A stretch of DNA of 64,000 bases from Podocnemis expansa (GCA_007922195.1 ML681964.1:5164445-5228444); one strand, 5' to 3'; shown: positions 11,674-23,747, counted from the stretch's first letter. Translations and numbers: made by a program. The notes: generated by a model not told the origin, from the sequence alone.

Positions 11674-12366
11674 TCATCTGACCAAGCTTCCACTCCTGTA
11701 AGCTTCCTTTTTATTTTTAAGCTCAGAGCAGAGTTCTCTACTAAGCCATTCTGGCTGCCTCACATGTTTGTTCTTTCTCCTAATTGGAATGGCAACTTCC
11801 TGTGCCCTTAGCAGGGTTTCTTTAAAATGTAACCAACTCTCTTGGACTCCTTTCCCCTTCAGATTAGCGTCCCAAGGGATCCTGCCCATCAGTTCCCTGA
11901 GGGAGCCAAAATCTGCTTTTTTGAAGTCCAGGGTTTTTGTTTTGCTTCTTTCCTTCCTTTCTTTAATCAGGATCCTGAACTCAACCATGTCATGGTCACT
12001 ACTGCCTAGCTTGCCATTTACCTCTATGTCCCTCATCAATTCTTCCCTGTTTGTGAGCAGCACGTCGAGCAGTGCAAGGTCCCTAGTTGGTTCCTCTAGC
12101 ATTTGTACTAGAAAGTTGTCCCCAACATTCTCTAAAAACTTCCTGGATTGCCCATGCACTGCTGTATTGGCCTCCCAGCAAATGTCAGGGTAATTGAAGT
12201 CCCCCATCAGCACCAGGGCCTGTGATCTAGAAGCTTCTGCTAGTTGTCCATAGAATACCTCATCCACCTCCTGCTTCTGGTCTGGTGGTCTATAGCAGAC
12301 ACCCACCGCAACATCCCCCTTGTTGCCTTCCCCTCTCAATGTAACCCACAGACTTTCTATTGGCAC
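11674..12366 (-). pseudogene. CR1 ORF2, endonuclease domain (C-terminal part) and linker
   Basis: A 230-codon segment carrying the second half of the apurinic-type endonuclease. Visible motifs are GVCYRPPDQKQEVDEVFY, LVLMGDFNYPDICWE (metal-binding D and N) and LLTNREELM, with GSSDHDMVEF near residue 122 holding the catalytic SDH. A basic linker follows. The frame is offset from the N-terminal piece by a frameshift near 12357-12366, and from the reverse transcriptase by another. Confidence 0.93.
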
Positions 12367-12776
12367 GCTTCCACTTCCATAAGGAGCTCTGAGCAGTCAA
12401 AGAGCTCTTTTACATATAACGCTACTCCTCCCCCTCTTCTTCCCTGCCTGTCTTTCCTGAACAGTTTATACCCATCAATGGCAGAGCTCCAGTCATGCAC
12501 GCTATCCCACCATGTCTCCGTTATTCCTATAATATCATAGTTCCTTGTCTGTGCTAGTATTACCAATTCTTCTTGCTTATTTCCCAGGCTCCTCACATTA
12601 GTGTACAGGCACCTAAGATAACCAGTCGATTGCCCTACTTTTTCATGTTGATTTCCAATTCTATTACATAAACCTCCTTGCTTTTTTTCTTGGAGCTCTC
12701 CTCCCCCACTCTCCTCACATATTGGGGCTTCAGTAGAGCACTTAAGACATTTATTTGATTCCCCCCCATGTTCCAA
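12357..12776 (-). pseudogene. CR1 ORF2, endonuclease domain (N-terminal part)
   Basis: The first half of the endonuclease: YTNVRSLGNKQEELVILA, then YDIIGITETWWD with the catalytic Glu, then GYKLFRKDRQGRRGGGVALY. The start of ORF2 is not obvious; the methionine at 12774-12776 is a candidate only. Overlap of 10 bp with the next piece in another frame marks a frameshift. Confidence 0.92.
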
Positions 12777-12894
12777 CTACCTTCTCTTTTATTGCTGTTG
12801 ATACAGTCCCAGCACCCCCCAAGTTCCATCCCTTCCCCCAGATCATCCACATTGTTACTTACCTGTGGGCTTTGGTCCCCTTCCCCCGTTGTAT

Positions 12895-13143
12895 CTAGTT
12901 TAAAGCCCTCCTCACTAGGTCAGCCAGTCTGTGCCCAAACACATTCTTCACCTTCCTGGACAGGTGAAGGCCATCTCTGCCTATCAATCCTCTGTCCTGA
13001 AACAGGACTCCATGGTCAAGGAAGCCAAATCCCTCCTGACCACACCATCTTCACAGCCAGGCATTCACCTCCAGGTTGCCTCTGTCTCTCCTCAGGCCTC
13101 TAGCCTTGACTGGAAGGATTGAGGAGAACACCACCTGTGTCAT
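12895..13143 (-). pseudogene. CR1 ORF1 C-terminal end, esterase-like
   Basis: Translating the minus strand from 13143 gives VVFSSILPV, later FGFLDHGVLFQDRGLIGRDG followed by LHLS, and LADLVRRALN before a TAG at 12895-12897. The RDGLHLS block matches the Asp-x-x-His end of the SGNH-type esterase domain known in CR1 ORF1. An in-frame TGA lies at 13051-13053. The upstream part is missing because the element is 5'-truncated. Confidence 0.8.
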
Positions 13144-13569
13144 TTTTGCAGGGTTAAAGCTAGAATAGTCCTAAGGACTTAGAAAGACTTCTGTACCTCT
13201 AGCACAGCCATGACTTAAGATTCAAAAAATCCTTGTTCTGCAGTAGGTAGCATTCAGAACGGGACTGTGCTTCCAGTGTCTTTTTTATGTCTCCTGGGTC
13301 ACATGTCTCCACAACTCATCTGTGAATCAAGGCAATCTGGGGGTGGGGGGTGCAGCAGAATATGGCTCTAATGAATCACTATATAGATGCATGAGGATGG
13401 TAGATTGCTTTAATTTAACACCAGATACACTGCTATGTACATATTTTAAGATTTTCTGTCCTTGGGTACCAGCATGACTTTTGAAAAAACACCACAAGGA
13501 AGGTAGTGAGTAAGGTGAGGAATGTAGGGAAATTGCTAGTAGTACTCGAGTTAAAAATTAACTTTCCAG
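13144..13569. other. No gene seen
   Basis: AT-rich flank of the CR1 element; a short G-run at about 13341-13352 and nothing else recognised. Confidence 0.6.
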
Positions 13570-14030
13570 AAAAGTGAGGCGTTATAGTAATTATGACCAA
13601 TTCTATTTAGATACAAGGCACTTTAAAGACAAACAATTTGCATATTATCCAGATTTACAGTTAAGGAGGGGCAGTCGATACAGATTAAGATATGAGATTG
13701 CAAGAGGATTTGACAAATTAGAGAAATGGTCAGAAGCCTGGGTGTTGGTGTTAAATGTCAGGAAAATGCAGAGTGAGGTAGCTATGGAGATTCAAACCCA
13801 AATAAATATGCACATGAAATATTAGCCAGAAGAGTCAAAGTATGAAAGAGCTCTACGGATTGTAGTGGACAAGTCTATAAAGATAAGAAGCACGGAGCAC
13901 AGTTGTAGAAAGAATAATCCAAATCATATTAGAGTATATAAATAAGAAAACAAATCAACAGAAATGATGTCTTTAAAGCCCAGAGGATGGCACACTTGGA
14001 GTACTATGTTCCATTTTAGTAACCTTGACA
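13570..14030 (+). mobile_element. Decayed LINE remnant, CR1/L3-like
   Basis: The frame at 13574-13825 contains GFDKLEKWSEAW followed by LNVRKMQ. This fits the 'DLDKLxxWAxxWxMxFNxxKCK' region downstream of the CR1 reverse transcriptase. At about 13990-14015 the sequence 'cacttggagtactatgttcc' matches the CR1 HLEYCVQF region in a different frame. Frames are broken between them. The order and strand fit one old LINE in plus orientation. The class is uncertain. Confidence 0.55.
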
Positions 14031-14036
14031 GATAAA

Positions 14037-14421
14037 GGCTATGTTCACACACAGGGGGTTATTTTGATACAAGTTGTTTCAATACAAGTTGTATCGAAAT
14101 AATGCCTTATTTCGAAATAAGTTAATTCGAATTAACAGTTTGTTAATTCAAATTAAGGAAAAAAGCTCAAAGCGAAATAGCATGTTCAGACAACAGTTAT
14201 TTCAAAACGCGTCACTGTTGTTTTGAAACAACATGTTCAGATGGCATGAAACAATGTTGTTTCGTCCCCACATGAGGTTTAAGTTGTTTCGAAACAACGC
14301 CATTGTTTCGAAACAACGGAACTGGTAGTTTCGAAACAACAGTGCGTCGTGTGAACATGGCCTTTCTTATTTCGAAGCAACCTCTGTTGTTTTGAAGTAA
14401 GACTGCTGTGTGAACACACCC
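14037..14421. mobile_element. MITE, TTTCGAAA type (copy A3)
   Basis: The ends are GGCTATGTTCACACAC and GTGTGTGAACACACCC, with AAA on both sides (14034-14036, 14422-14424) as a possible 3-bp duplication. The interior consists almost wholly of TTTCGAAA, TTATTTCGAAATAA and TTAATTCGAATTAA palindromes. It has no GC-rich core, unlike the copy at 22531. Confidence 0.8.
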
Positions 14422-14424
14422 AAA

Positions 14425-15519
14425 GTGTATCAAGTGCTAAAGAGAATGTAGATGGAAGCCAAATACTAAGAAGTATTTTGAGATAGGGAAAGACTGTGTC
14501 TTGAGGAAAAGTTCCCTGGGCTAAATTTGTCCATGGTGAAATTCCATAAATTCTAGTGGAGTTGCACTAGAATGAATTTGGTTTCTTGAATTAAATATGT
14601 TCAGCCTTGAAGGAAAAAAAATGAATCTTGAAAGAAGTGAATTTTTATCATTGTCCAATGCATCGGAGAGGAGGGATTATACAAAAATTAAAGAAAGAAC
14701 CAGATTTATTGCAAGGAAGGCAGATAAACCTCTGGTTGTCACTGGAAACAGAAGATGGAAAGGTTTGGTGTTTCATGTCCCCATATAGCTACCAAAATGT
14801 GACACAGTCTGTCATAAACATGATGGAGACAGAAGGTATAAATAAGTTTAAGACATGGCTGTATTAGAAGATAATACCTTTGAGTATGTCTACTGAAATG
14901 GCACCCTTTGATTCTATTACTTGTAATCATCAACGTCAGGTAAAAAAGGTGGAGGTCAAGCCCTGCTTTGCAAGAAAGATTGTTAATGAAGAACCTGATT
15001 CAACTCCCATTAAAATCAGTAGGAGTTTTTCCATTGACTTCAGTAGAACTTGGAGTTGGCCTTATATTTCAGCCCTATATATTTAGAAGCAACCTGTGCC
15101 ACTAAAGTATTATGGGTTTTCAATGAACATAGCAACTGGTTCTTAACTACTAGATACTTCTTTTACCAGATTAGTCAAGGGAGTATATTGTCTGAATGGA
15201 GACAAAACTAAGAGCTTGTGGGACTTCTGAGGACAAGAGAACCATGTAATTCTCCTTCATGGATATAGTGTGTTCTTTCTTGATTAAAAAATAAAATATT
15301 CATGCTCTGATTTTTTTTTTGGTGAGTTGTTTTGTGTGTGTATGAGTATATGGGTGGTGGTGATTTGGCATGTGTGTGGACAGCTGATTTTTTTTTTATG
15401 TCACATATCTGAATACAGAATAAAAGAGAGAGAGAGCGAGAAAGACCTGTGGCTTAGTCATCAAAGCATAGTCCAGAGAAAATGGTAATATGGCAGATTT
15501 CCTCCTCTCTTATCAATTT
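14425..15519. other. No gene seen; one short dispersed motif
   Basis: About 14990-15062 carries the motif 'attcaactcccatt...ttccattgacttcag', a dispersed amniote repeat phrase also seen near 34290, 38100, 41860 and 61850. The frames at 14597-14867 are unrecognised. Microsatellite-like TG and GA runs lie at about 15330-15440. Confidence 0.5.
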
Positions 15520-15610
15520 ATGGTGCGGTCTTTGGCAAGTCACTTAACTGCTCTGCCTCACTTCCCCATCTATTGTAAAACTGGTGTTGCGCAGATTCAT
15601 CGGTTAGTGT
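15520..15610 (+). mobile_element. MIR-like SINE fragment
   Basis: The phrase 'ggcaagtcacttaactgctc' followed by 'cctcacttccccatctattgtaaaa' matches the MIR core ('gcaagtcacttaacctctctgagcctca...ctgtaaaat'). Confidence 0.75.
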
Positions 15611-16559
15611 TTATCAACTGTTGTGTTGTTACTAAGATGACAAAATTGCATGTATGTACAACAATAAAAGATTACTTATCCACAGAGATAGTATATCTGC
15701 TATAAATGTGACTATACAGTGCAACAACTGAAATCACATCTTTCATCATATCTCCAGACTGAAGCTATACAGGATGGGGTGCATGCTTTAAGACCTTTTC
15801 CATATCTATTACATTAAATGTGGTGACACAAATGTGGTGACACTGCATTTAATATAATACCTATGGAAACAGTCTTGAAGCATGTGGCCCACACTCTTTA
15901 GATTCAGTGGATATCTGTATAGCCCTGTGGATAACTAGCCTTTTAGCATGCTAATGTTATAGTGGAAAGCAGATATTATTTACTTAGGCTGCAGCATAAT
16001 TCATTCTGCCAAAAAAGTTAATATTACTTACCACAGCAATTTATAGTCCGGCTATTGAGTATACATTATTAACAACATGGAAGTTGACACTTGACCGTAT
16101 TTCTCCCCAAGTGAATATTTAGCCAACTTTGACATTTTATTTATGCTTGATTAAATTATTGTGATACAATTTGATCTTTTCTGATCAGAATTCAGTTTCA
16201 GTTTTTTTAAACTACAAGCCCAAAGGCAAGCTCTTGTAATAGATCTTCACAAAGTTCCTATCATACATGCTTTCAGTGCTGACATCCTATTGTCTGATAG
16301 CTGTGAGAGTTGTGCTGTATAACAGATGGCTCATTTTACAAATGACTGAACAGTACAACCACAGACTGATGCAACATAGACTGTTGAAGCTGTAATTGTA
16401 CATAATAAAGACAGGTTGCTGTCAGAGAGCCCAACTCCATAACTACCAATAATGAATGTTTTTTCAATTACGTTTGATCAACTTTTAAAAAATAAAACAT
16501 TTTCCAGAACCAAGCCAAACAAAAAGGTTGGTCAGTGGACAAACAGATCTGGGTCCCCC
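15611..16559. other. No gene seen; contains a hairpin
   Basis: Holds the hairpin at 15782-15884 (listed separately). The rest is AT-rich without recognised content. Confidence 0.55.
15782..15884. repeat. Fold-back hairpin with 39-bp arms
   Basis: Arms 15782-15820 and 15846-15884 are reverse complements at 33 of 39 positions with no gaps. They are separated by a 25-nt loop containing two copies of GGTGACAC. It could be a small palindromic transposon or a transcribed hairpin. No flanking duplication was recognised. Confidence 0.75.
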
Positions 16560-16830
16560 TTACATCACTTTAACTCAGAAGATTTGGTATTAATTCCCAT
16601 TTCTACCACAGATTTCCTGTATGGGATTGGACAAGTCACTTAACCTCTCCATGTGCTTCATGTTCTTCATCTGTTGTGACATGGTGATACTAGCACTTCC
16701 TTCGTCAGTCCTTGTACTGAATTGTACATTGTTTGAAGGGAAAGTCTCTTATTATGCAACAGTTTATTTATAGAATGGGACTCTGGTCTCAGCTGGGCCC
16801 TCTATTTGCTACAATAATATAAATAATGAT
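16560..16830 (+). mobile_element. MIR-like CORE-SINE, nearly complete
   Basis: The core phrase 'acaagtcacttaacctctcc' lies at about 16629. It is followed by a tail containing 'gaagggaaagtctcttatta', 'gggactctggtctcagctgg' and a terminal 'aatataaataatga'. This matches the core and tail order of reptilian MIR-type SINEs whose 3' end resembles a LINE tail. Confidence 0.7.
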
Positions 16831-17345
16831 TAAGAAATACCTGATAAGGAACAGTGTTACATGGGTAATATTTTTGTGAGTAAACATGACCTTCCAAGAC
16901 TTATCGTGAATAGAGCTGTGTGGAAAACAGTCTTCCTATCTTGTGAAAAATGTAATTTCTTATTGAAAGTGACACATTTCAAAAAATTTTGGAAAAAAAA
17001 AACTCCTCAAACAAACAGATATCAGAGGGAAACCCAGATGGTTAGGGTACTCATTAAGGATCTGGGAGATACTTGCATTTGTGGCACTTGAACCTGAGTT
17101 TCTCATATCCCAGGTGAATGACCATAAACATGGCAATTTGAAGGAGGGCATCTCTCTCTCTGACAAGAAATTCCATCTTGCGCTTCAGAGGGTGTTGTGT
17201 TTTGTTTAGTTTTGTCAGAACTGATCCTTTTTTTTTTTTTTGAAAAGTTCTGGTTTTGACAAATCAATATTTTCTGATGAAGATCCAGTTTGTCAAAATA
17301 TGACCAGTCCTATGTATGCATGAGATTTCTGTATAACATAACTAT
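16831..17345. other. No gene seen
   Basis: AT-rich sequence with a T-run at about 17230-17242; no recognised repeat. Confidence 0.55.
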
Positions 17346-17632
17346 GGGTATGTGTACATTGCACTGAGCCCCAGAGCCTGATAAAGCAGGATCAATTGAG
17401 CAGGCAATTGAGACCCACACAATCAATTCCAAAAATGCTTTCCATCAGATGGAGTAATTCTCTCCCTCTCCCACTTCCTGAAAAATTTATGGTGTGTCAA
17501 CTGGACCCATTTCCTGTCAACAGCGCAGTGAAGATGCATGGTAAGTGGAAGTTAGTAAGTTGATGGGAGACATGAAAGTTTCAGCGCAGAGGCTGTGTAT
17601 CACCTGTTGACACTACTGGCAGTGTAGACCAG
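17346..17632. mobile_element. Diverged MITE with TATGTxTACA-type ends
   Basis: It starts GGGTATGTGTACATTGCA and ends TGGCAGTGTAGACCAGG. These are imperfect inverted repeats related to the ends of the palindrome-rich MITEs. The interior lacks the CpG-centred palindromes, so it is a different or much older family. Confidence 0.5.
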
Positions 17633-20600
17633 GTCAGCTGAGTGCCTTGTGAAACAGAACAGTCCAGTTGAATGAAAGAGTTTCATGTCAGACTACTGCC
17701 ATTACCTATTTGTTTTATAAAACTTGTTACACCAGTGTAAGTTAGATCAGAAGACTTCCTAAGCTCCACTCTTCCGATTTAGAAATGGACTTGGTAAGAT
17801 TTCAGTGCATTTCTTTTCCTTTCCCTGTAAAAGACATTTCAGCCAACTCATTATTTCTGCCTTCAGTAATACAGAATGCAATATATGCCTATGCTGGAAG
17901 CATACTGATTAGATTCTCTCTACATCCTTCAGTTTGAGCTTGCTTTTCAATTGTTTTTTCCTCCCCAATTTTTCATCCTTCAGTATTACACTGTTTTTTC
18001 AAGCATCCAGTGCTTTCCCTGAATAAATCTTTTTATACTCAGCATGGCTTAAAATTGCACAATAGTTTTGTTTCTAGATTAAATGTAACAGATCATTGTG
18101 CCTCCAGTTTTTAGTTGTGTTTTGCTTCGTTGAACTACATCAATCATGTACTACATGGCCTTGGTTTTGCAAAGTAATTTGAGGGGATTCCTCAGTTATT
18201 GGTTTGATTTTTGTTTGCCTATTGGCCCAGCAGTAATTTCTCAGTTTTATAAGTTGTCTTGGAGATAAGCTACACATTAATTGACTACAGAGAATTCCAT
18301 TTAAAGATGGGCAAACCCATTCATAAAAAATGACTGCCCTGAACCTTTGCTTCTCTCTCTCTCTCTCAATCTGATGCACATACATACCCCCGCCTTTTTT
18401 CCCTTCAGCCACTTCCCATCATGATTAGGTTCCTTCCTTCAAGCCTTAAAAGAGGCACTAAATTCTCTGGTGCTCTCTCCTTAAGTCTTCCAGTATCTCA
18501 GAGATCCCTTCTTCCAGCCTATGACTTACGCACCGCAGACTCAGAAAATCCTTTCATGGCTCCTTTCCAATGTGTTTTCTGAATTGAAATGCTGTCTATT
18601 TTATGGCAACTCCCACTGCACAAATTTGGCATTCCCCAGAGCAGCTAATGGATCCCAGACCAAGAACTTCAAAGGTACCGGAGAAACAAGGGCCAGGCTC
18701 TTGTAGGATCACAAACTGGGTAGAAGAGAGGTGTCTACTGCGAGGTTGACAAGGGAGCTTAATAGGGATGAAAGGGTAGATTAGTGAGATTTGAAGGTCC
18801 CAAAAGTTTGGATAGCCATCATTAGTTGCTGAATGTCATGCTTGTGTCTGGCTATTTGGCCTCTTCCAATCAACTTGTTAGGTTGCTCCTTGTTTTTATT
18901 GAACTCTTCAATTTGACACCCTAAAATTAAATTTGCTGAAGTGTTAATTGTTCTGAGTCTGAAATCTCACCCCTTTACATGTCTTCTGCTGCAACTTGCA
19001 GGACTGTTTAACCCTGAGGAGTCCGTGTGGCCAGTGAATGATGACCACGTCCAAGAGCTGTCATTTTGATGTGAAAGGAAGCAACAGTTCCCTATTTAAT
19101 TCATTTATCAGGCTTCTGTGAATAACATCCTTTTCTCCATTTAATAATTTCTGATGTTGTTTAGTGCATTCATGGCTGTTTGATCTTGTCCCTTTGGTGA
19201 CATCTCCTATACAGAGACTCAGGAAATGTTCTACCATACAGGTAGAACAGCCTACTACAGTGGCGCAAAGCGGCACAGTCATGAGCATATAGCTCTTCCG
19301 GATCCAGGGCTGCAGTGTGGAGGGCAAGCTTTTACAGTTTTGGGGGCATAGAACATGCTCCTCTCAAAGCGGTCAAATTTTTATACCTGCGCATATCCCT
19401 GGTAGACTAGCACAGAGTACGATGACTAGCCTTGCTAAAAATGACTGTGGGCTGGAAGGAATGGGCATTTTTCAGTTTGCCTAGAGGAGAAAATCTCCCA
19501 CAGCTGGTGCTGCAAAGAACTGTACCATTGTTGTGACTGCTCTGGTCCATGGAGGAACACAAGAGCTTTTGATATTCATCTGCTCCTGCTGCACGGTCTG
19601 CCAGCATTAACACAAAAAAAAAAAAAACAAAAAAAAAACCCCAACCAGTCCATCTCTTGTCTGTTCAGAGTATTGCTATTCTTGCTGAATGCTGATTACT
19701 TAGACAGACAATAAGGCAGCACCAAGTGAGTTTCAAAGCTCATGGCATTGGAATAACAGTAGCACACTGAAATGGAAATGACATCAAATGGGACAGACAG
19801 GTAATTCGTGCTTTAAAAAGGACAGAAAATGCCAGGGAACAGCAGAAGACATCACAGGGCAGAAGGTATAGGCTAAGAGTAGTCTAAAGAACTCATTTGA
19901 TAGATATCTGTCTACAGTCTTGATGCTTAGACCATGTGACACACCAGGCATTGGAGGTAAAGCTGTAAACAGACTGATCCTGAAGCACTACAGACATATG
20001 CCTAGGGCCTTGGATTCTGGAGTCCCATGCTGAGTTCAGAATCTCAACTTCCCATTTTTTTTAAAGAAAAAAAAAACCCACATTTTTAGTTCTTATGGTT
20101 TCAAAGGAAGCCTTGAAAACCTGACCTGAATGTAACTGGCATATGATGTCTGCCTTAGGCTGCAGCAGCCTGAAACTGTGGCTTCTCTGAAGGGCATGTA
20201 GCACTTCTTTCGTCTCAGTGAGATATTAATCCTGATGCCTGCAGTTCTGTTCGCTTCTACCAACATGACCCCAGTAGGGGATTCAGTGTAAGGAGCGGTC
20301 CTTGCAGCTGCCACCAAACTATGGTTCTGCTGGTGTACTCTCAGTGGCCAGGATTCTGAATCAGGTCTGTTACGTGTACTGTAAAGCTATCTGAATCTCC
20401 CATGTGGCCATCAAGTGCATTCATATTGACTGAGGGCACACATCATTGTGTCTGTTTAAGCAATCCAGGCTTAGAATGACTCAGCCTTTTTTGCCTTTCT
20501 TTGAACAAAATCTCCTAATTGATTGAAAGCTTTGCTTTGAAAATTTTTCCATCCACTTACTGACAAGACTTGATCCAGGTTCATCTGAGATCTGAAGAGA

Positions 20601-20878
20601 TCACAGCTCAAGCTGACATTATTGTCATTCCATTTAAAATTTGTAGATAAACCAAAGGGCCAGGTTAGACAGCATTATGTACTAAAACCAGATAGGCTGC
20701 CTGTCTGTGTAAGTTTATTGGGTTCAAAAATTATCAGCTGCATCATTAGGTGTAAGGGCTGCCATTCTGTCCAAAAAAAAGCTATCGCTGGCATTAGCAG
20801 ATGGTAGACTCAGTTGTTAGAGAGTGAACTCCTTTTAAGGGGGCTTAGTGCAAAGAAACACCACTCATGTCATCTGGT
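17633..20878. other. No gene recognised over 3.2 kb
   Basis: A CT-rich run lies at about 18352-18367 and an A-run at about 19612-19640. Minus-strand frames at 19061-19327 (88 codons) and 19407-19613 (68 codons) lie close together. They match no family I know and show no start or splice support. The frame at 18521-18706 (+) is likewise unassigned. Confidence 0.5.
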
Positions 20879-21258
20879 CAGGGTCAGATTAAGGAAGGGG
20901 CTTTAGGGGCTGGGGCCCTAGCCTAAAGGGGAACCCTGCAACAACCGCACACCACTAAAATCCAGCCCTGGCTGAGGCACCATAGGCCTGCCCATCCCAC
21001 CACTGTCTGAGAGTGAGACAGGGGCACTGCAGCCTGTGGCTGGTGGCTGGCCAGACCCGAGAGCCTGCCCACACAGCACATCATCGGGATGCAAGCCCCC
21101 TCAATGCCAGCAAGGGGGGGGGGCCCTCAGATCCCAACCCTGCCCCCTAGTGGCCCTGCCTTACCCCGCCCCCCAGGTCGGGCACCACTACCGGGCGGGG
21201 GGGGGGTACAAGAGTGAGCAGCCCTGGGCCCCCTAGGGCCTTGATCCAGTCCTCCACT
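20879..21258. mobile_element. hAT-like non-autonomous transposon
   Basis: The left end CAGGGTCAGATTAAGG pairs imperfectly with the right-hand CCTTGATCCAGTCC...CACTG. The same end sequence opens the element at 55697. The interior is GC-rich, with long G runs near 21110 and 21200. No clear 8-bp duplication is visible. Confidence 0.55.
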
Positions 21259-22470
21259 GGATGCTCTGCACAGAGTTTTGGCAATAATAATACTGAGGCT
21301 CCATCACTGATTTTTATTTACGATACAAAAACTTGAAATGAGGGGCTTTAATTTTCACTGTGAATTTTTGAAAATGTCTTAGATTTTATTTCATTAATTT
21401 TTATTAAAAAGAGAGGAAAAATCCATCATCCCTCCAAAATTATATTAACTTGGCTATCAAAGATGCACCTTTCAGCAATGTTAAAGAAGGCCAGCCTAGT
21501 TCAAGACTCCCGGCATTAGCAGTAGCCAGATAATATTTTATTTCTATGGCACTATTTCCCTGCAAATTGAAGGTTCTAATTATTGTCTCATTGAAGGGAG
21601 GAGTGGGGTCTTGCTCAACTCAGGGCTAGTAAAATCAAGCCAAAAAAGGTCTGGAACCTGTATATTTGAACCGTTTACAATAAATGATAAAATACACAGA
21701 GAGCATTTTTAAATGACCGTGTGACTCTTTTGTAGATATTAATGCATCACAAATGTATATTTGATCATGTTGATCTGCAAACACTAATGGTCAGTTGTGC
21801 TCTGCAGAGCTTGAAATTGGCTAACAAATGAATTACCATATAAATAGTGACACTGAAAATGAAATAGAAAGCAGAAGCTATCCTGGAATTTCAGTATAGC
21901 ATAAAGTGATCACACTGAGTTTTTCTTACAGAAAATCCATAGGAGCTTTCAGCAAAATTTGGGAACACCCAGCAAACTTAATGTGTGAGCATCTTGGAGG
22001 TTAGAAGAAATGTTTTTTTCCCCCACTTCCTACCCTAACCTTTTATTTTCATCTCCTGGCTAAGACAAAATACAATGACAATTTTATATAAATCTTCTCT
22101 TTGGCACCACATCTTACTCTGGTAAGGAGCAGGTTAAATGATACGGGGCGAGTCTTTTCTATGTCTAACTCCTTTGAGCCCTTTGGGGGATGGTGAGAGC
22201 ATGTGTTATCCTTTACAGTGTAGCGGGCCAGGGAAGAGAAATAGGGAGATGTCCAGCAGTGTTACGAGCAGAAACAAGCAATTTCTGGTGACAACAAGAA
22301 AAGCTGCAGTATGGGACTTTTTATTCCATCCTAGAATAGAGCTAACTAGCAGATGAAATGACCTCCCCTCCCACATAAGCAGGGCCAATTGTAGATCAAC
22401 TAGTGGTAGTGGGAATGTGCACAATCTGTTTTAGGAAAAATAAATGATACACAGTGAGGGCTTAGTTCCA
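21259..22470. other. No gene seen
   Basis: AT-rich sequence. The frames at 22138-22424 overlap on both strands and match nothing known. Confidence 0.55.
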
Positions 22471-22530
22471 AGGAGGTAGCCATGTTAGTCTAGTTGAGCA
22501 AAACAAACAAGCAGTCTGCAGGCACTTTTA

Positions 22531-23747
22531 GGCTATGTCCACACGTAGGGCATTGTTTCTAAATAAGTTATTTCAAAACAAGTCATTGAGAAATAAAGCC
22601 CTTATTTCGAAATGACAATTCAAAATAACTAAAAGTCAATTCGAAACGAGGGAAAAGCCCCAAGCGAAATAGCATGTCCAAACAGTGGACTTGCTATTTC
22701 GCTTTAGAGGAAGGGCATGGTGGGTCACCTAGCCCCCTGCTACTCCCTTTCCCCACCCCTGCCTCAAGGCAGGAGCAGGGGGCTAGGAGCCCAATGGGGC
22801 TGGGAGCTGCTTGCAGTTTGCCGGCAAGCAGCTCCCAGCCTAGACCCCTGCTCCTGCCCTGAGGCTAAGGTGGGGAAAGGGGGTAGCAGGAGGCTAGGTG
22901 ACCCATGCCCCCAGGCAGGGAACCTGCTCTGCCCCTGCCTGGGCTGGGTGTCTGCCCCCCAGCCCAGGAGGGGGCTGCTGCAGCCCTACCTGCCCCCTGC
23001 CCACCTGCCTCAGGGGCTGGGGCAGGGGAAGGGGCTCTGCCGCCCAACCCGGGCTCGCCGCTTGCTGCCCGGGCTGGGGGGGGAGCTGCCGGCCCTGCGC
23101 TAGCCGCAGGTGCTGGTTTTGCCCGCCGCCTGGGCTCAGGGGAGCTGCTGGCCCCACGCTAGCCACGGGTGCATGCCGGCACCAGCCCCCCCCGAGCCGG
23201 GGCGGGGGGCAAAGCCGGCACCCACGGCTAGCACGGGGCTGGCAGCCGCCTCCCCCCGGCCCGGGCAGGGGACACAGCCCCAGGGGTGCCCCAGCTGGCT
23301 TCCCCAGTTCCCCTTGCCGGGGGCAGGGGGGCAAAGGGGCTGAGGCACCGGATCCCCCCCTGCTCCCAGCAAGGGGAAGCAGGGAGGGAAGCCAGCTGGT
23401 GCACCCACCACCCCCCTGCACTCCACTCAGCACCCTGGCCAGGGTCCTGGGGGGGGTGGGACCTTCCTCCCAGGGTGCATAGCATCCTGGGTGGAAGGTC
23501 ATTGTTATTTTGAAACAATCCTTGTTTCAAAATAACATGTCCAAACGGTGTTATTTCAAAACAACTGGTTTCAAAATAACCCTCCTTTCGAAACCAGAGT
23601 GGCTTAAGCTGTTTTGAAAGGAGGGCTCTTGCTTCGAAACGAGGAGCTCCCTCCTTTCGAAACAAGAAAACATCGTGTGGATGTAGGCGCTTTTATTTTG
23701 AAACAATCAGTGTTGTTTTGAAATAAAAGCCTCGTGTGGACATACCC
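22531..23747. mobile_element. MITE, TTTCGAAA type with ~0.9-kb GC-rich core (copy A4)
   Basis: The ends are GGCTATGTCCACACG and CGTGTGGACATACCC, flanked by TTTA (22527-22530 and 23748-23751). The outer parts carry TTATTTCGAAATAA-like palindromes; the core (about 22690-23500) is CpG- and G-rich with its own inverted segments around the GCTAGC sites. Long frames on both strands (up to 202 codons, 22894-23502 minus) are compositional and show no protein family. It is inserted into the PLE tail. Confidence 0.8.

Larger units (their letters stand above)
9779..13143 (-). mobile_element. CR1 LINE retrotransposon, 5'-truncated in ORF1
   Basis: Read on the minus strand this is a CR1 non-LTR retrotransposon. 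It comprises the end of ORF1, a nearly complete ORF2 (endonuclease then reverse transcriptase) and a short 3' UTR ending in repeats of ATTCTATGA, the CR1 tail signature. It starts inside ORF1 near 13143, as expected for target-primed reverse transcription that stopped early. Two frameshifts and at least two in-frame stops show that it is dead. The limited number of lesions suggests it is younger than the short CR1 tails at 35236 and 39531. Confidence 0.95.

Noticed and set aside
11768..12193. 141-codon plus-strand frame
   Set aside because: It is antisense to the CR1 endonuclease and has no family signal of its own.
14037..14421. Regularly repeated short palindromes as a CRISPR array
   Set aside because: There are no equal spacers, the repeats are 8-14 bp variants within a TIR element, and the genome is vertebrate.
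19061..19613. Two adjacent minus-strand frames as a gene
   Set aside because: They are separated by stops, lack splice or start signals and match nothing I recognise; kept only as an unassigned region.
22690..23500. Possible CpG island and promoter
   Set aside because: High GC and CpG content is explained by the MITE core; no transcription start or exon follows.
22894..23502. Overlapping ~200-codon frames on both strands
   Set aside because: They lie wholly in the GC-rich core of MITE A4, are Pro/Gly/Ala-rich in every frame and carry no domain.
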